The position numbers were made by a program, and so were the translations under genes. From contig JAUZTG010000041.1 in the NCBI GenBank assembly GCA_030734395.1, positions 744,001 through 808,000 of the forward strand: a stretch of 64,000 nt of DNA, given 5' to 3'. The notes below the pieces were generated by a model that did no database searches, was not told the origin of the DNA, and saw only the letters and a list, made by a program, of their open reading frames with translations. Shown here piece by piece: positions 35,203-45,962 of this stretch; the stretch's first letter is position 1; each line of letters begins with the position of its first letter. The DNA is from Sarocladium kiliense. Lineage: Eukaryota > Ascomycota > Sordariomycetes > Hypocreales > Sarocladiaceae.

Positions 35203-36524
35203 TCAGATGTCGAGTCGCAACTCAAACTCCTCTTCATCCTCGTCAAGAAGATGCTGAGGGATACTTTGCGCCGGAAGATCCTCATCATCATCTAGACCAT
35301 CAAAAATTGATAAGAATTGTGGTCGAGGTGGGCTGGCAGGCATTGCAGCCTGTCGCATCGCAGTCCTGGCACGAGCAGGTGTGATGGTGTCCTCTGACGA
35401 GCCATCCGCTGCTCTCGCATCACTGGGAGCCTTCTTCGAGGTCACAGTCGCGTTTCGTCGAGGATGGACAACAGAGGAAGCCGTTTTCCCCTTGTTGTAT
35501 CCCAAGGTTGTGCGAGAAGCCATTGCTCCTGTTGGTGCAGATGGAGGGTCGCGAGCAACTGGGATCGAGCGTTTCGTTGTTCTGGCTCCTTGAATCAACG
35601 AGCTCAGCGGCCGCCTCGCCGTGGGAGCGCTCATTGGTTTGACTGTAGGCTTTGCCCTGATCTCGGCGGGCTGAGATAAGGCAGCGGCCGCTCGCCGAGA
35701 TGTGATAGTACCAGGGTTCCGGTGAAGGCTCCTTGTCGTAGCGGTGGACTTTGGTGCTGAGGGCTTGGTCGCATTTGGCTTCGCAGCAACAGTCTCATCC
35801 TTCCGGATCGTCCAGTCGAGGTCTTGGAGATCGCGCTCGTTGCGCTCAGCAGCTCTCTCTACCAGCCTCTCCATCTCATCCTCGAGCTGTTTGTCCTTGC
35901 GCGAAACTCCATTGGCATCCACGGGGTTATGATAGTAGTCGTAGTAGCCTCGCAGGAGGTTCTCATCCTTAAGACCTTCGAGGCTGAGTCCTAGCGGGAG
36001 GACATCGGACTCGTAAGGCTGAGGCTCAACCGGTGGCGGTGCATATTCTGGCTCTTCTTCTTCCTCGGGCTCCGCTTTGTCCTGCTTGACATCGAATTTG
36101 ATAGGTGCGACTTCGGGAGCTCGCTGCTTGGGCCTTTGCACAGTGGTCGGCTTTACTGTTGTCTTCTCCAGCTCCTTGACCAAGCCCTTGACTCCTCCTG
36201 TTTGACCTGTCCTTGCTTTGGCGTTCGTTGTCTTGTTACCCAGAACAGCTCGGTTAGGATTGCCTGTCAAAAAGATTAGCTGTGTTCCACCCCATAATCG
36301 AACGAAGAATCCTGACCCATGGGCGTCATCAGAGCTTGACGACCTCCTGCGCCCTTAGCCACTGACTTCCCTCCAGTTTTCGCAGCGAACGCGGCTGGTG
36401 CATTCTCGTCATTGAATCGCGAGGGTGTCTTGGGATATCGTGCGCCAGGTGTCTTAGGGTTCTGCTTGGTCGGAACCTGGTGACTATGCACCAGGTTCTC
36501 CTGGTCGCGATGCGCGGCAAGCAT
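35203..36524 (-). CDS. Conserved Pezizomycotina protein, possible cell-cycle regulator
   Basis: Exons 36524-36317 and 36263-35203 give 422 aa. The 53-nt intron joins TPMG to NPNRAVLGNKTTNAKA. Short conserved islands near the N-terminus (QENL, PKTPGARYPKTP, NDEN, RQAL and RAVL D-box-like RxxL, GNKTTNAKA) sit in disordered sequence. The middle is acidic/Pro-rich, then a helical stretch follows (DKQLEDEMERLVERAAERNERDL), then a basic Ser/Thr-rich region. The C-terminus is very acidic (FDGLDDDEDLP; LDEDEEEFELRLDI). TP sites and destruction-box-like motifs suggest a CDK/APC-regulated protein. A securin-like role is speculation from architecture only. I recognise the family as conserved but not its function. 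Confidence 0.6.
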
Positions 36525-36898
36525 CGCGAAATACGTTATTCGTGGATTCTTGTTTGTCGTTAAAAGCTCTTGATTGCTGTAAATCGAATGTTGAAGCTGT
36601 GTCGAGGAGCATTTCTCCGTGATTGACAGGGGCTTGTTGATGGTGGTGGATCCCCCAAAGTTGACGGGGTAACAGCTCGGGAGCTGGCGCTTTTCGTGGC
36701 GGCCACCGTTGCAACGCCGCCACGATTAGCCACACCTCGTATGGGTACTGTCTCATGGAGGGGCATCATTTCTCCTCCCCTTTCCTGGCATCAACACCAC
36801 CCCAACCTTACGCCGCACTCCCACCAGCCCCATCGCTTCGTCCGTTCTGCCTTGTCTCTTTCAGCCTTCCCACAAGCTTCACATACATATCGCCCATC
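36525..36898. promoter_or_regulatory. Divergent promoter shared with tropomyosin
   Basis: 374 nt between two diverging start codons. It contains the inverted repeat at 36695-36724. Tropomyosin's leader is pyrimidine-rich. Confidence 0.55.
36695..36724. repeat. Perfect 9-bp inverted repeat, 12-nt spacer
   Basis: CGTGGCGGC ... GCCGCCACG with spacer CACCGTTGCAAC. It lies in the divergent promoter, so it could bind a dimeric factor (zinc-cluster proteins often bind CGG-N-CCG arms). The arms are seen; binding is inferred. Confidence 0.6.
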
Positions 36899-37590
36899 AT
36901 GGACCGCATCAAGGAGGTTTGTCCATCCTCACAACCCCCTATTCCTACCCCGCCAAACCCTGGTGGAGGGGTAGGCTGCCACGTCCGCTGAGGCGCAGGC
37001 ACCTCTCTCTTTTATCACCGCTCCGCACGATGCTGACGTTGCGATGTCCAACAGAAAATGAACTCCCTCCGCCTGGAGGCCGACGAGGCATCGGCCAAGG
37101 TCGAGGAGCTTCAGACCAAGGTCAAGACTCTTGAGCAGGAGGCTCTTTCCAAGGAGCAGGAGATCACCTCCCTTCAGCACAAGAACAACCTGCTTGAGAG
37201 CGAGGTCGAGAAGCTCGAGACCGCCATCAAGGACTTCAAGAAGTCCGCCGAGGAGGGTCAGCAACACGGCACCCAGAACGAAACCCTGACACGCCGGCTG
37301 CAGCTTCTCGAGGAGGAGGCCGAAGAAGCTGATAAGACACTGCGCGAGGCCAACGAGAAGTACGTCCCCCGGGAAGTCCGCATTTGATTCAAAACGATCT
37401 CAGTTACTAACTATAGTATCATCACAGGCTGCGACAGACCGACGTCAAGGCCGGCCACTTCGAGCGCAAGGTCCAGGCCCTTGAGAACGAGCGTGACCAG
37501 TGGGAGACCAAGTACGAGGAGCTCCACAAGAAGCACAGCGAGCTCCAGAAGGAGGTCGAGGAACTTCACCGGGAGATTGGCAGCATTTAA
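36899..37590 (+). CDS. tpm1: Tropomyosin
   Basis: Coiled-coil protein that stabilises formin-made actin cables for polarised growth. Exons 36899-36916 (MDRIKE), 37055-37359 and 37428-37590 give 161 aa, the standard size of the short fungal tropomyosin. An uninterrupted heptad pattern begins KMNSLRLEADEASAKVEEL, with Leu/Ala core positions and charged flanks; no Pro or Gly breaks it before the end. The first exon carries only six codons, including the N-terminal Met-Asp that is normally acetylated. The 138-nt first intron is long for this window. The long Leu-rich frame on the opposite strand is an artefact of coiled-coil codons. Confidence 0.95.
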
Positions 37591-37879
37591 GCAGCGACCT
37601 TTTTTGTTGGGTTCTACCTGTCTCGATTCCAACCGTTCCGGGCATTGATGGCCCAGGTGTGTTGTACCGAGAAACATAACGATCATTTTACCGTGAAAAG
37701 AATGGGAGTCTGATTTTCTGTCATGTCACACTTGAGAAGGCGTAATCATAGTAGCACGTCGCTTTCTGAAGATGAATTGTTCGTGACTGTAATCATATAA
37801 AAAGTCCCGGGTATCGCTCAACATCAATTGCCCTTTATCTTTCCCTATTTTGACCCAACCCAACGAAATGAAACAGACC

Positions 37880-38586
37880 TCATGAACGTTTCGCTCTGCT
37901 CTTGATTTTGCGTTTCGTTTCCGTCAACTGTCTTTCGAGCTTCGTCTCGTATCGGAACTTCTTCTTCCTTTTCTTCGGGTGTTTCGATTTCGACCCATCC
38001 TCATCATCATCTGCTTCCTTCTTGTCACCATTCTCCTCCGCTTTGTTCTCCTCATCGTCAGGCTGGGGGGGCTTCTCGAGACCATCTCTTGACACAGCAA
38101 CCGACTCCACCGTTACGGTCGTGTATCTGTCTTCATCGATGTACTCTTCCTCTTGGTCGACAATATCCAGGCTCGGGGGATCTGGTATGCCTTCCCACTC
38201 GTCTCCCTCCTCATCTCCACTATCAGAAGTCTCTGCTGGGATAGCACCTGACTCTCGTAGCAGCCTGTTGACGGTCTCGACATGTTCTTCGACTTCTCGC
38301 TTGCGATCTTCTCGAGCCTGTACAGCAGGAATTAGCAACCGCTCACTCCGAATCCTTATAATCATGAACCTACCTGTCTTCTCGTCTCCAACTTCTCCTG
38401 CCGTTCCCGTTTTGCTGCCTCCTCTTGTGCATTCTTTATGCGCTGTTGCTTGCGCTTGTGGAATCCCGTCAGGTACTCATGGCGAGCGTCGAAGTCGAAG
38501 TTTACCTCCTCGACAGCAGAGGTTGTTTTGCGTTTCTTGTTCGGTGGGGGAAGCAGAGGCTTCTTCTGCCGCGGTTTCGCGAACAT
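37880..38586 (-). CDS. rrp17: Ribosomal RNA-processing protein 17 (Rrp17/Nol12 family)
   Basis: Nucleolar protein of 60S biogenesis; the yeast protein is tied to 5' end processing of 5.8S/25S precursors. Exons 38586-38374 and 38317-37880 give 216 aa. The N-terminus (MFAKPRQKKPLLPPPNKKRK) and the FDFDARHEYLTGFHKRKQQR island are characteristic of the family. A long basic helix follows, interrupted by the 56-nt intron after ETRRQ. The middle is acidic (DSGDEEGDEWEGIPDPP) and the C-terminus is basic (KHPKKRKKKFRYETKLERQL...KSRAKRS). The start is the only ATG that gives the family N-terminus; the frame upstream has no supporting ATG. Divergent from big1. Confidence 0.9.
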
Positions 38587-39039
38587 GATATGTGTAGGAG
38601 GTTGATGTATACCGAAATAGTTGTTACCGATACAAAACTGATTTTCTTGGTCGGCCCAGACTGCGGCAGGCCTAGCATATTTCAGCAGGGTCCAAACGTT
38701 CACCGAGGTGTGCAAGAACCGGGGTTCCGTCGATGCGCGTCCGATGGCACGAAAATGAACCACATTGATTCTTTAATCACACAAGAGTGTAAAGTCTATA
38801 TCTTGATGTGTTAACATGTCAGAATTCGTCCCAACTTTATCTTAGTGATGCTGTGATGCCTCGAGGACCATCCAGCCTTGAAGCGGGAGAGACTGAAGTT
38901 ATGCATATAGTGGGGAAGTGCAGCTATAGTAGTGCTTACCTAACTGTCCAAGCTGCATCACTGTCCGCGCCTCGTCTTGATTCGGAGCTTGCTCGGGGTG
39001 ACCAACCAAGCACTTCTCCATCACTCAACACTGCCAGCC
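38587..39039. promoter_or_regulatory. Divergent promoter of rrp17 and big1
   Basis: 453 nt. No CACGTG element of the type seen before spb1, rps28 and trm112. No clear TATA box. Confidence 0.5.
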
Positions 39040-40058
39040 ATGCGTTCCTCACTGCTTGCTGGCGCCCTCGCCTTCGCTGGCTTCTCAGCCGCATTCTCAG
39101 ACTCTTCGCCATGGATTGTCGCATCGACTGCGCCGTACGTCGTCTCCCTTTCTTCCTTGGAATAGGACGCGGCCGTGGACATGCTAGCTAACGGGAGTGA
39201 CGTCTATAGCTTCAAGGCCGGATCGAACAACAACAAGTTTCAGACTAGCAGCACGGCGCTCAAGACGACGAAGGAGTTCCTATCGACATGTCCGACTGAC
39301 AACTACGTCATTGTTGTGCAGCCTGGTCTGCACTATGCAGATCTGGCTGTCGAAGGTGGTAGCCCGATGAAGGAGCTCATGAAGGTTGTGGACGATGCTG
39401 CTGCTGAGGGCAAGTACATCGTGCCTGAGGTAGTCGGTGAGGCAGTGGATGGCGCAGCCATCAAGGCATTCCTTGACGAGGCGTGCGGGCAGAAGAACAA
39501 GGAGGCGCAGGTCGCCCACATCGATCTCCGCGCTCTTCCTGAGGCTTGGGAGTCTCGCGCCGGAGCTCTCGCAACAAATGGTATGTCGGTCCTAGGATAA
39601 CAGACCTCTAATTTGCTAACACATGCAGATGGCGAGGCGGCCTCCACTGTCCTGAGCAAGCTGAGGGACGGCAGCTCTACCCTCATCTTCTTCGGCACCC
39701 CCGCGATCGCAGCCGAGCGCACCATTTACGAACCCGAATTTGAGGAGGCTGTCATCATGGACCTGAAGAGGAGCGTTCAGGGCCATCCTTCAAGACGCGC
39801 TGACAACGAGACCGACTGGAACAAGCTGCCTCTCTTCGAGAAGTACCAATTCTTCACCCCTGGTAAGCTCCTACAAACAACCGTAACCCTTGACAAAGGC
39901 ACCTTCTAACAATATCAGGTATATTCATGGGTCTCCTTGCCGTTATTCTTATCTTATCCATCCTCACCGTCGGTATCAAGGGCCTCACTAGCCTCGAGGT
40001 GTCCTACGGTGCCTTCGAGAAGGATATGGGTCCTGCCGCGCAGAAGAAGCAGCAGTAA
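39040..40058 (+). CDS. big1: ER membrane protein BIG1 (V-ATPase Voa1/Ac45-like)
   Basis: ER protein needed for beta-1,6-glucan synthesis in yeast and related to V0 assembly factors. Four exons (39040-39134, 39210-39580, 39629-39862, 39919-40058) give 279 aa; introns are 48-75 nt. Signal peptide MRSSLLAGALAFAGFSAAFS, a luminal domain beginning DSSPWIV, and one C-terminal membrane helix (IFMGLLAVILILSILTVGI). The cytosolic tail ends in KKQQ, a dilysine KKxx retrieval signal consistent with ER residence. The tail before it (LTSLEVSYGAFEKDMGP) matches the family. All three joins keep phase. The last intron falls just before the membrane helix. Confidence 0.9.
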
Positions 40059-40474
40059 AGAGACAGGTGGTGGCTCAGACCGAAGGAACAAGGAGAGGAA
40101 CAAGGAGAGGAACAAGGAGAGGAATATCGGGGAATGGAGAAGCCGAAATGGGTTCATCTCCAGAGCTTAGTGTATTTGTAGCACAGCACGCTTTCGAAGA
40201 CATCGGAGTTAGGGTCTTGCTTGCATCACAATAAACCACATCAGAACAACAACGACGTTAGTCGACGTCATTCGGAAGCTTCGAAATACCGATAATTCAT
40301 TCTGTGTCGAGATAATATACCTCTGCACATACCCAACCCAGTGACTCCAAACGCCCTGCCCGTTCTTGATAATGCAATCCGGCCTCCATCATTCGATAAC
40401 TGTTTCTCCTATCACAGCACATAGCTGCGGCCTCCTTCCCGAGGGGTTTCCTCTCCATTGATTCCAGACGCACC
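40059..40474. other. Convergent spacer big1/trm112
   Basis: 416 nt of 3' flanks, with a 12-bp tandem repeat near the big1 stop. Confidence 0.5.
40084..40122. repeat. 12-bp tandem repeat (GGAACAAGGAGA) x3
   Basis: Three near-perfect units beginning 26 nt after the big1 stop codon, so probably in its 3' UTR. Confidence 0.9.
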
Positions 40475-40936
40475 TCAGACGAGGTGACTAGGCAAGAGGA
40501 AGTTCGCAATCCCCTCCTTGACAGCATACTCATGCCCACAGTTCCCACAAACCAACTTCCCCTCACTCATCGAAGTCTCCAACAGCAAATGATTCAAATC
40601 CTGCAACATCTTCTCATCCGCCCTCAACTCCTCCGCCGTCGGCGGCTGATCAGGCAAAGCCGGGAACCCAAGCTACACCCATCCCGTTAGTCACTTCGAA
40701 CCCTTCTGAGACAATAACCACAAAGAATGGGAAAGGGGCACCCATCTCACCTCCGAAGTCGTCGTCTTGAGAGCTGCCCAGTCTAGACGAGGGAGCACGT
40801 TGACCAGCATGTCTGTGTTGAGCTCAATCTCATCTTGAACCAGCTCGGCGTCTTTGGGGTGGAGGGGGTAGCAGTTTGAGGAGGATTTGCAGGCCTTGAC
40901 GGCGCAGGTGAGGAAGTTGATTGTGAGGACCTTCAT
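40475..40936 (-). CDS. trm112: Multifunctional methyltransferase subunit Trm112
   Basis: Zinc-binding partner that activates several methyltransferases acting on tRNA, rRNA and release factor eRF1. Exons 40936-40751 and 40672-40475 give 127 aa. Starts MKVLTINFLTCAVKACK. The zinc Cys are visible as C11, C16, C104 and C107 (CGNCGHEY). The C-terminus ANFLLPSHLV is the conserved tail. The 78-nt intron separates the helical insert (NTDMLVNVLPRLDW) from a segment with PPTAEELRADEKML. A CACGTG element lies 137 nt upstream of the ATG. Confidence 0.95.
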
Positions 40937-41246
40937 GGTGGGGAATCTCTCCTTAATAGAACTTATGAACAGTTTTCCGGGTGAGGAGACGGTTGTGAGG
41001 TCGTAGGGTGTGTGGTGATTGTGGTAATTGATGTAGGTGGGATTCTCTTTTGCAACTTACAACTTTTTTGCCCCACGTGACAGCGCTTTGGAGTGGACTT
41101 GCAGATTGCCATGGTGTACTTACATCACGCTTTACCTTCAAATGCCAAGTTTGATCCGCGGAGGGATTAAGCGATTGCATGCCAGGAGCTTTTACGTTTG
41201 TGTATTTTCTTTCCTAATTCGAACCAGATAACCCAGCTATATACCT
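40937..41246. promoter_or_regulatory. trm112 promoter
   Basis: 310 nt between the end of the cyclophilin tail exon and the trm112 start. It carries CCACGTGACAG at 41073-41083. Confidence 0.5.
41073..41083 (+). promoter_or_regulatory. E-box-like element CCACGTGACAG upstream of trm112
   Basis: Identical to the 11-mer upstream of spb1, here reversed relative to the gene, 137 nt from the ATG. Confidence 0.45.
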
Positions 41247-42440
41247 CTAAACGCGAGACTTCTCCATCATGGCAGCCTCAGCGTCAGCACGCATGCGAGA
41301 GCGCAGGTAGAGCGCAATGACGGCGAAGACAAGGCCAATGATCATGAAGTTCTGCATCGTAGACATGCCAGCCATGCTATCGTACCCGGGCTGGGCCTCC
41401 AGCGGGTTACCGCCCACATCCTCCGAGGCTTCGGGCCGCACCCAGGCAGCGCCTCCGTACTCAACGTCTGCGACACACACACCGCACGATCAGCCCACTG
41501 GCTTTCATTGTCTGAGGAAAAATGAAGGAGGTGATGCGATTTTTGCAAATTCAAGGCTCTTTGTTTCATTGTGTTGCAAAGGTGTTCAAAGCGCCTGTGG
41601 CCTCCTCCGAAAAGTATTGACAAGACAAGGCAAGCAAACAGCGGCAATGTGCTTTTTTTGGGATGGGATCGGAAGGAGGAGATCGACACACTTAGAGGTC
41701 GATGTGAATACCTTCAGGAGGGACCTCAAGCTCGCCGCTCTTGACGATCTTGACGGTCTCGATGGGCTTATCGCCAGCAGCTGTCTTGACGTTCTCAATC
41801 TTCTCGACAATCTCGTAGCCCTCGAGGACTTCGCCGAAGACGACGTGGCGGCCATCGAGCCAACTGTAAATGTTTCTGATTAGCAGAATGATTGCATTAT
41901 AGGTGGGCGGGAGGGTATTACGAGGTGATGACGGTGGTGATGAAGAACTGGGAGCCGTTGGTGTCGGGACCGGCGTTGGCCATGGAGAGCTGGCCCTTCT
42001 TGGAGTGCTTGAGCTTGAAGTTCTCATCCTTGAACTTGTTTCCGTAGACTGGAGCGAGCGACGTTAGCCATGGCAGAGACGGTGGAATCAGGCAGCGCTG
42101 GTGTGAACTTACTGGACTTGCCACCAGTGCCATCACCCTTGGTGAAGTCACCACCCTGGATCATGAATTGCTTGATGACGCGGTGGAAGGTAGAGCCCTC
42201 GTAACCAAAGCCCTTCTCACCAGTAGCGAGAGCGCGGAAGTTCTCGGCAGTCTCGGGGACGGTCTTGCCGTAGAGACCCATGACGATGCGGCCTAGCTGC
42301 TCGTCGCCATGCTGGATGTCGAAGTAGACCTTGTGGGTGATCTTGGGACCCTTTGCGGCCTCGGCGGTGTGGGCGAAGAGCAGGGTGCTCAAGCCGAGGA
42401 GCAGCGCCGCGGAGACGAAAAGACGCCTGAGATTGAACAT
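41247..42440 (-). CDS. cypB: ER cyclophilin B, peptidyl-prolyl isomerase, two possible C-termini
   Basis: Secretory-pathway peptidyl-prolyl isomerase. Exons 42440-42113, 42048-41922 and 41863 onward. The signal peptide runs to about residue 27 (LLLGLSTLLFAHTAEA). Cyclophilin active-site residues are present: FHRVIKQFMIQGGDF, FFITT, and the Trp of WLDGRHVVFGEV. Form A reads exon 3 to the stop at 41692 and gives 208 aa ending GIHIDL, similar to HDEL-type retention signals. Form B splices 41711-41468 (GTATTC...CGCAG) into a last exon 41467-41247 and gives 275 aa with a membrane helix (NFMIIGLVFAVIALYL) and a short Arg-rich tail. The phase agrees exactly. I recall longer cyclophilin B in other Sordariomycetes, which favours B. 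A separate small gene at 41247-41480 is the alternative. Confidence 0.8.
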
Positions 42441-43057
42441 GATGAAGGTGGTTGGAGATGGCAATGCGGAATTTGGGGAGGATTGTCAAGAAGACGATGT
42501 AAGAAGAGGGGGAGGGAGGAGCTTAAGAGGGATGGCGAGCTCAGACGGGGAGTAGTTGACACGATTGCCCGTTGAGGCCAAGCTTTGGGGGGTTGGTTCG
42601 CCACTGGATGCCGCTGAAGGGTTGCCGCAGGGTGCTGCAGGGTGCCGGCCTGAGGGGAGGTCCCCACAGTTGCGAGTTTCAGGGGCCTGGAGCCGCGTGT
42701 AACGGTGTCAGAGGCTCCAAGCTTCCAATTGAGGTGACCTGGAACGAAAGTGTCCGATGTAAAGCAGGCCATGCAGCTAACCAGCCTGTTATGTAGCATC
42801 ACTGTAGACACTTGGCCAGAGGCGAAAGACCTAGCTGCAGTCGATGGACAGTGATGCGATCGAACCAATTGAGCAGTTCACATCAGCTAGGGTACTCTAG
42901 CATTGTGCCTGTGCGGCTGATGTCATGGTGTTCGTTGGGTGAGCCTCGACAAGCGATTTGACTAGATAATGAGCAAAGCTGTCTGAAACAGGCCATGTTC
43001 CTCCACTGTCAGATTATCAGTCATTGAACGAGAATATGGTCAGCTTTGTATTAAACA
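42441..43057. other. cypB upstream region
   Basis: 617 nt between the cyclophilin start and the stop of the next minus-strand gene. No element recognised. Confidence 0.45.
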
Positions 43058-45326
43058 TTAATTACGACCGGTACTCGAATCCAGTCGATATACCGGGACA
43101 CCCTCCTGTCTGAACGTAGTCGATCGTGAAAAGTTACCTGGTCCTGCCCTTGTCTCTTGAATTTCCTGTGCTGCATCATTGTGGTGAACCTGACCCAGTT
43201 CAGCAGAACAAGCAACGCTCTCCTCCTCCTTCAGCACCGGTCTACCCCAAGTCCATCTCTTTGGGAGCAGGCAAACTACCAGGCATGCCACATAATAAGC
43301 TCCTACTGCCACGCTTACGCTCACGTACATCCTGCGGAGGATTAGCTAGAAAGTCAGAAGAACGGCAGAATGTTACTTACGTGATGAAGTCTCCTGCCAC
43401 AGCGTAGCGGTAGCAGACCCAGACATACATCCCTGCGATAGGTGCCGTCACAGCCCAGCAAAGTCTCGCAACAATCTTGTTGTCACAGCCTCGTAGGGCA
43501 ACCCCAAGTTGGATGGGTAACGTCGAAAGCGGCAGAATGCTCACAATCGCCAGGAGCCCTTGGAAGAACACCGTCCGTGCGCCACGGGAAATGACGAGGT
43601 TGATGTAGACCACCAAAAAGATGGACAGTTCAGCCATACAAACAGTGAAGAGAGCAGAGGAGAACCATGGACCTGCCCAGTACTCCTCATCTTCCAAGAC
43701 AAAGTGTATTCGATTCCACCTGTTTGTCCTGTCTTTGACCAGTGGCGGCTGAATTACTGGTTCATTTGATGTGATGTCTGGGTTCCGACTCGTGTTGGCA
43801 ATAGCTTTAGCCTGTTGGTTCTCGTCGTCGAGACCCTCGACAACCCGGATCCGTTCAGATGGGATCGCCGCATCACTGACACTTCGGTGTGAGAATGTGC
43901 CAATAGTGGCGAAGATCGGGCTGGCAAGGAGCATGAGTGGAAGAAGCTGTCCAAAGTCCATGACCTTGTCTTCCGCCTCAAATGCACGAGTATCTTCCAC
44001 GAAGTCAACCTCCGCTTGCTTCTCGGCTATCAATCGCCACAGCCCAAGAAGCGTTCCTGCATAAAGCCAGCCCACATCCGAGATTACAGACGCGTAGATG
44101 TCGAGCAAAACCCGAAAGAAGAAATAGAAAGTCAGTATCGGACTTTCGAGAAATAGAAACCATGGCTCTGGACCAATGCTGTGTCGTGTAATCCTGTCAA
44201 ATTTCCAGAGCAGCCAAGCTAAGAACTTACGCAGAGCGTAGCCTGCTCTACCCCTGACTTGGTAGCGAAAAAAAGTCGACGACGAGTTGAACAGTTTGAT
44301 GACTCGAGTGACATAGCTGGTCACAAGGAACACAAGTGATATCAACACATTCTGGAACGCCCTCGTGGCGGCAAACTTGGGCACCTTGTTGGGATGCCCG
44401 AATGTCTTCTGGTGCATGTAATTCCGTGTCTCATGGTTGTAGAAGCACCTCATGGGTGTTGCCGGCTGAGCTGCTGATGCATGGTAGGACAGCAAGTCGT
44501 ATATGCCGTTGTCGTGCCAGTTGAAGTACATCGAAGGGATCATGGCAATGATTAAGAGGATGATGAGAACGGTGATCAAGACAATTCGCCAGCCACGCTC
44601 CCATGGCTTCCGATGGAGGTAGCGACGAAGAAAGATGAGGCCACATTGGTGGGTCAGATTCGAGAACCAGGCGACGTAGACGATGAGTTGCCAGTAGTAG
44701 GCGGGAATGGTTTCGATGGCACTGAATCCGGCGATGAGGACGCAGAGACCAGTAAGGATTTGAAGATCACTTAGGCCGAGAATGCACTGAGATTTTGGTT
44801 AAAGTCGCTCACGTCATTGGTTAGTTGCTTCATAACTCACTCTTCTGAAAGCCTCCTCGATCTTGGGCTTGCCTGGTAGCCACCTCGGTCTCCATTTTAC
44901 AAAGCGGTACAGTCGAACCTGCAGCTCATACATGTACTCATCCACCGGGTTCGGAGGTACATAGTCTTCAGCTGCCCATCTGAGGGTCTCCTGTGTGCTG
45001 AGACTGGTGGCCCTTTTCTTGCTGAAAGTGCGTTTCCTATCCGGGAACTGGGTGACCTTTGGATCAAAGACAAAGAAGTAGTAAATGGTCACGATGATCA
45101 AGGCAAGACAACCGCTCCCCACAAAACTCGCGATGACCTGCAGAGTTCGGTCAGACAAAGTGCAGATCGGACAGCCCGGAAGAAGGATACTCACACCTCG
45201 ACCACCTATATCTCTATCCGGCTCCAAGGTCAGAACTGCATGAGGATCGCAGTCCTCCTGGCCTTCCGGCAATGTCAAATTCACCAGCGCATCAGGCTTA
45301 GGCATAACAATCCCGAGACCCGTCAT
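43058..45326 (-). CDS. Unknown polytopic membrane protein, 702 aa
   Basis: I do not recognise a named family. Four exons, 45326-45195, 45137-44841, 44786-43381 and 43331-43058, are linked by introns of 57, 54 and 49 nt, all in phase. The 57-nt first intron is a multiple of three and reads through. The first ATG is at 45326 (MTGLGIVMPKPD); the longer open frame starts only with TTG. The first membrane helix is at about 46-66 (LALIIVTIYYFFVFD), followed by a cytosolic loop. Helices cluster at about 150-245 (AGFSAIETIPAYYWQLIVYV; VLIILLIIAMIPSMY) and further helices lie at about 290-400 and 520-620. The polar region at about 425-505 holds a charged, Asn/Pro-rich segment, and the last exon is mainly hydrophilic after one more helix. 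Divergent from the mitochondrial uS13 gene. Confidence 0.7.
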
Positions 45327-45962
45327 CTTGCTGGGCGTGCCGGGGTCAGACCGAACAGTATCGTGGCGCAAGCGAGATCACTGTGCCCGTTGGCACATGG
45401 CCCTGGCCTACCGCATCTAAGCCTCGCTTATGGTGTCTCGGTGCGTTCGGTGAGGAACAAATGGCAGTTGGCCGGATCTTCAATTTGCAGTGAAGTGGTG
45501 AGCAAGTGTTCTCAACTTCGTCGAAAGAGGAGTATGACACGGTTCATGATGACGAGGTGAGGTGCTCACTGAGCTGAGTCCGACTGTAGGACGACTGCGC
45601 CCCATTTTGCCTCTGAAGCACATCCCTGCCGTTTCGAGCTCCTTTGGGACAATGCGAAATAATCGTCCAAGGAGCTCAAGAGAGAACAGGTCGAACAAAG
45701 AGAGAGAATAGCGTCTATCTTCCCGATTTCCTAGTATTTCGCGTGATTTTTGCCTTGTATGAGCAACGCATGTTTGTACCTTCGTCGTGATCATGAAGCT
45801 GGCCATGAGATATGGCTGAGATCAAAAGTGGGACGAGACACCCCGCGTCCAATCAGCGCGTTTCGCTGGTCACGACACGATCCTCCAACTTTTGTTCGGC
45901 TTCCTCTATCCTCAACCTCAACCCAGCCTGTCAAGTAACTGCTGGCCAGAAATTCTCCCAAC
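45327..45962. promoter_or_regulatory. Divergent promoter of the membrane protein and mitochondrial uS13
   Basis: 636 nt. Pyrimidine-rich on the plus strand near the uS13 start (about 45880-45960). Confidence 0.5.

Noticed and set aside
36929..37267. 112-codon Leu-rich minus-strand frame
   Set aside because: Antisense of tropomyosin heptads (GAG/AAG codons become CTC/CTT).
44180..44240. Short GTAAGTTC...GACAG candidate intron inside exon 3 of the membrane protein
   Set aside because: Only 37 nt, not a multiple of three, and removal would break a clean helix-containing frame.
45327..45371. 15-residue extension upstream of the membrane protein ATG
   Set aside because: The upstream frame begins at TTG, not ATG.
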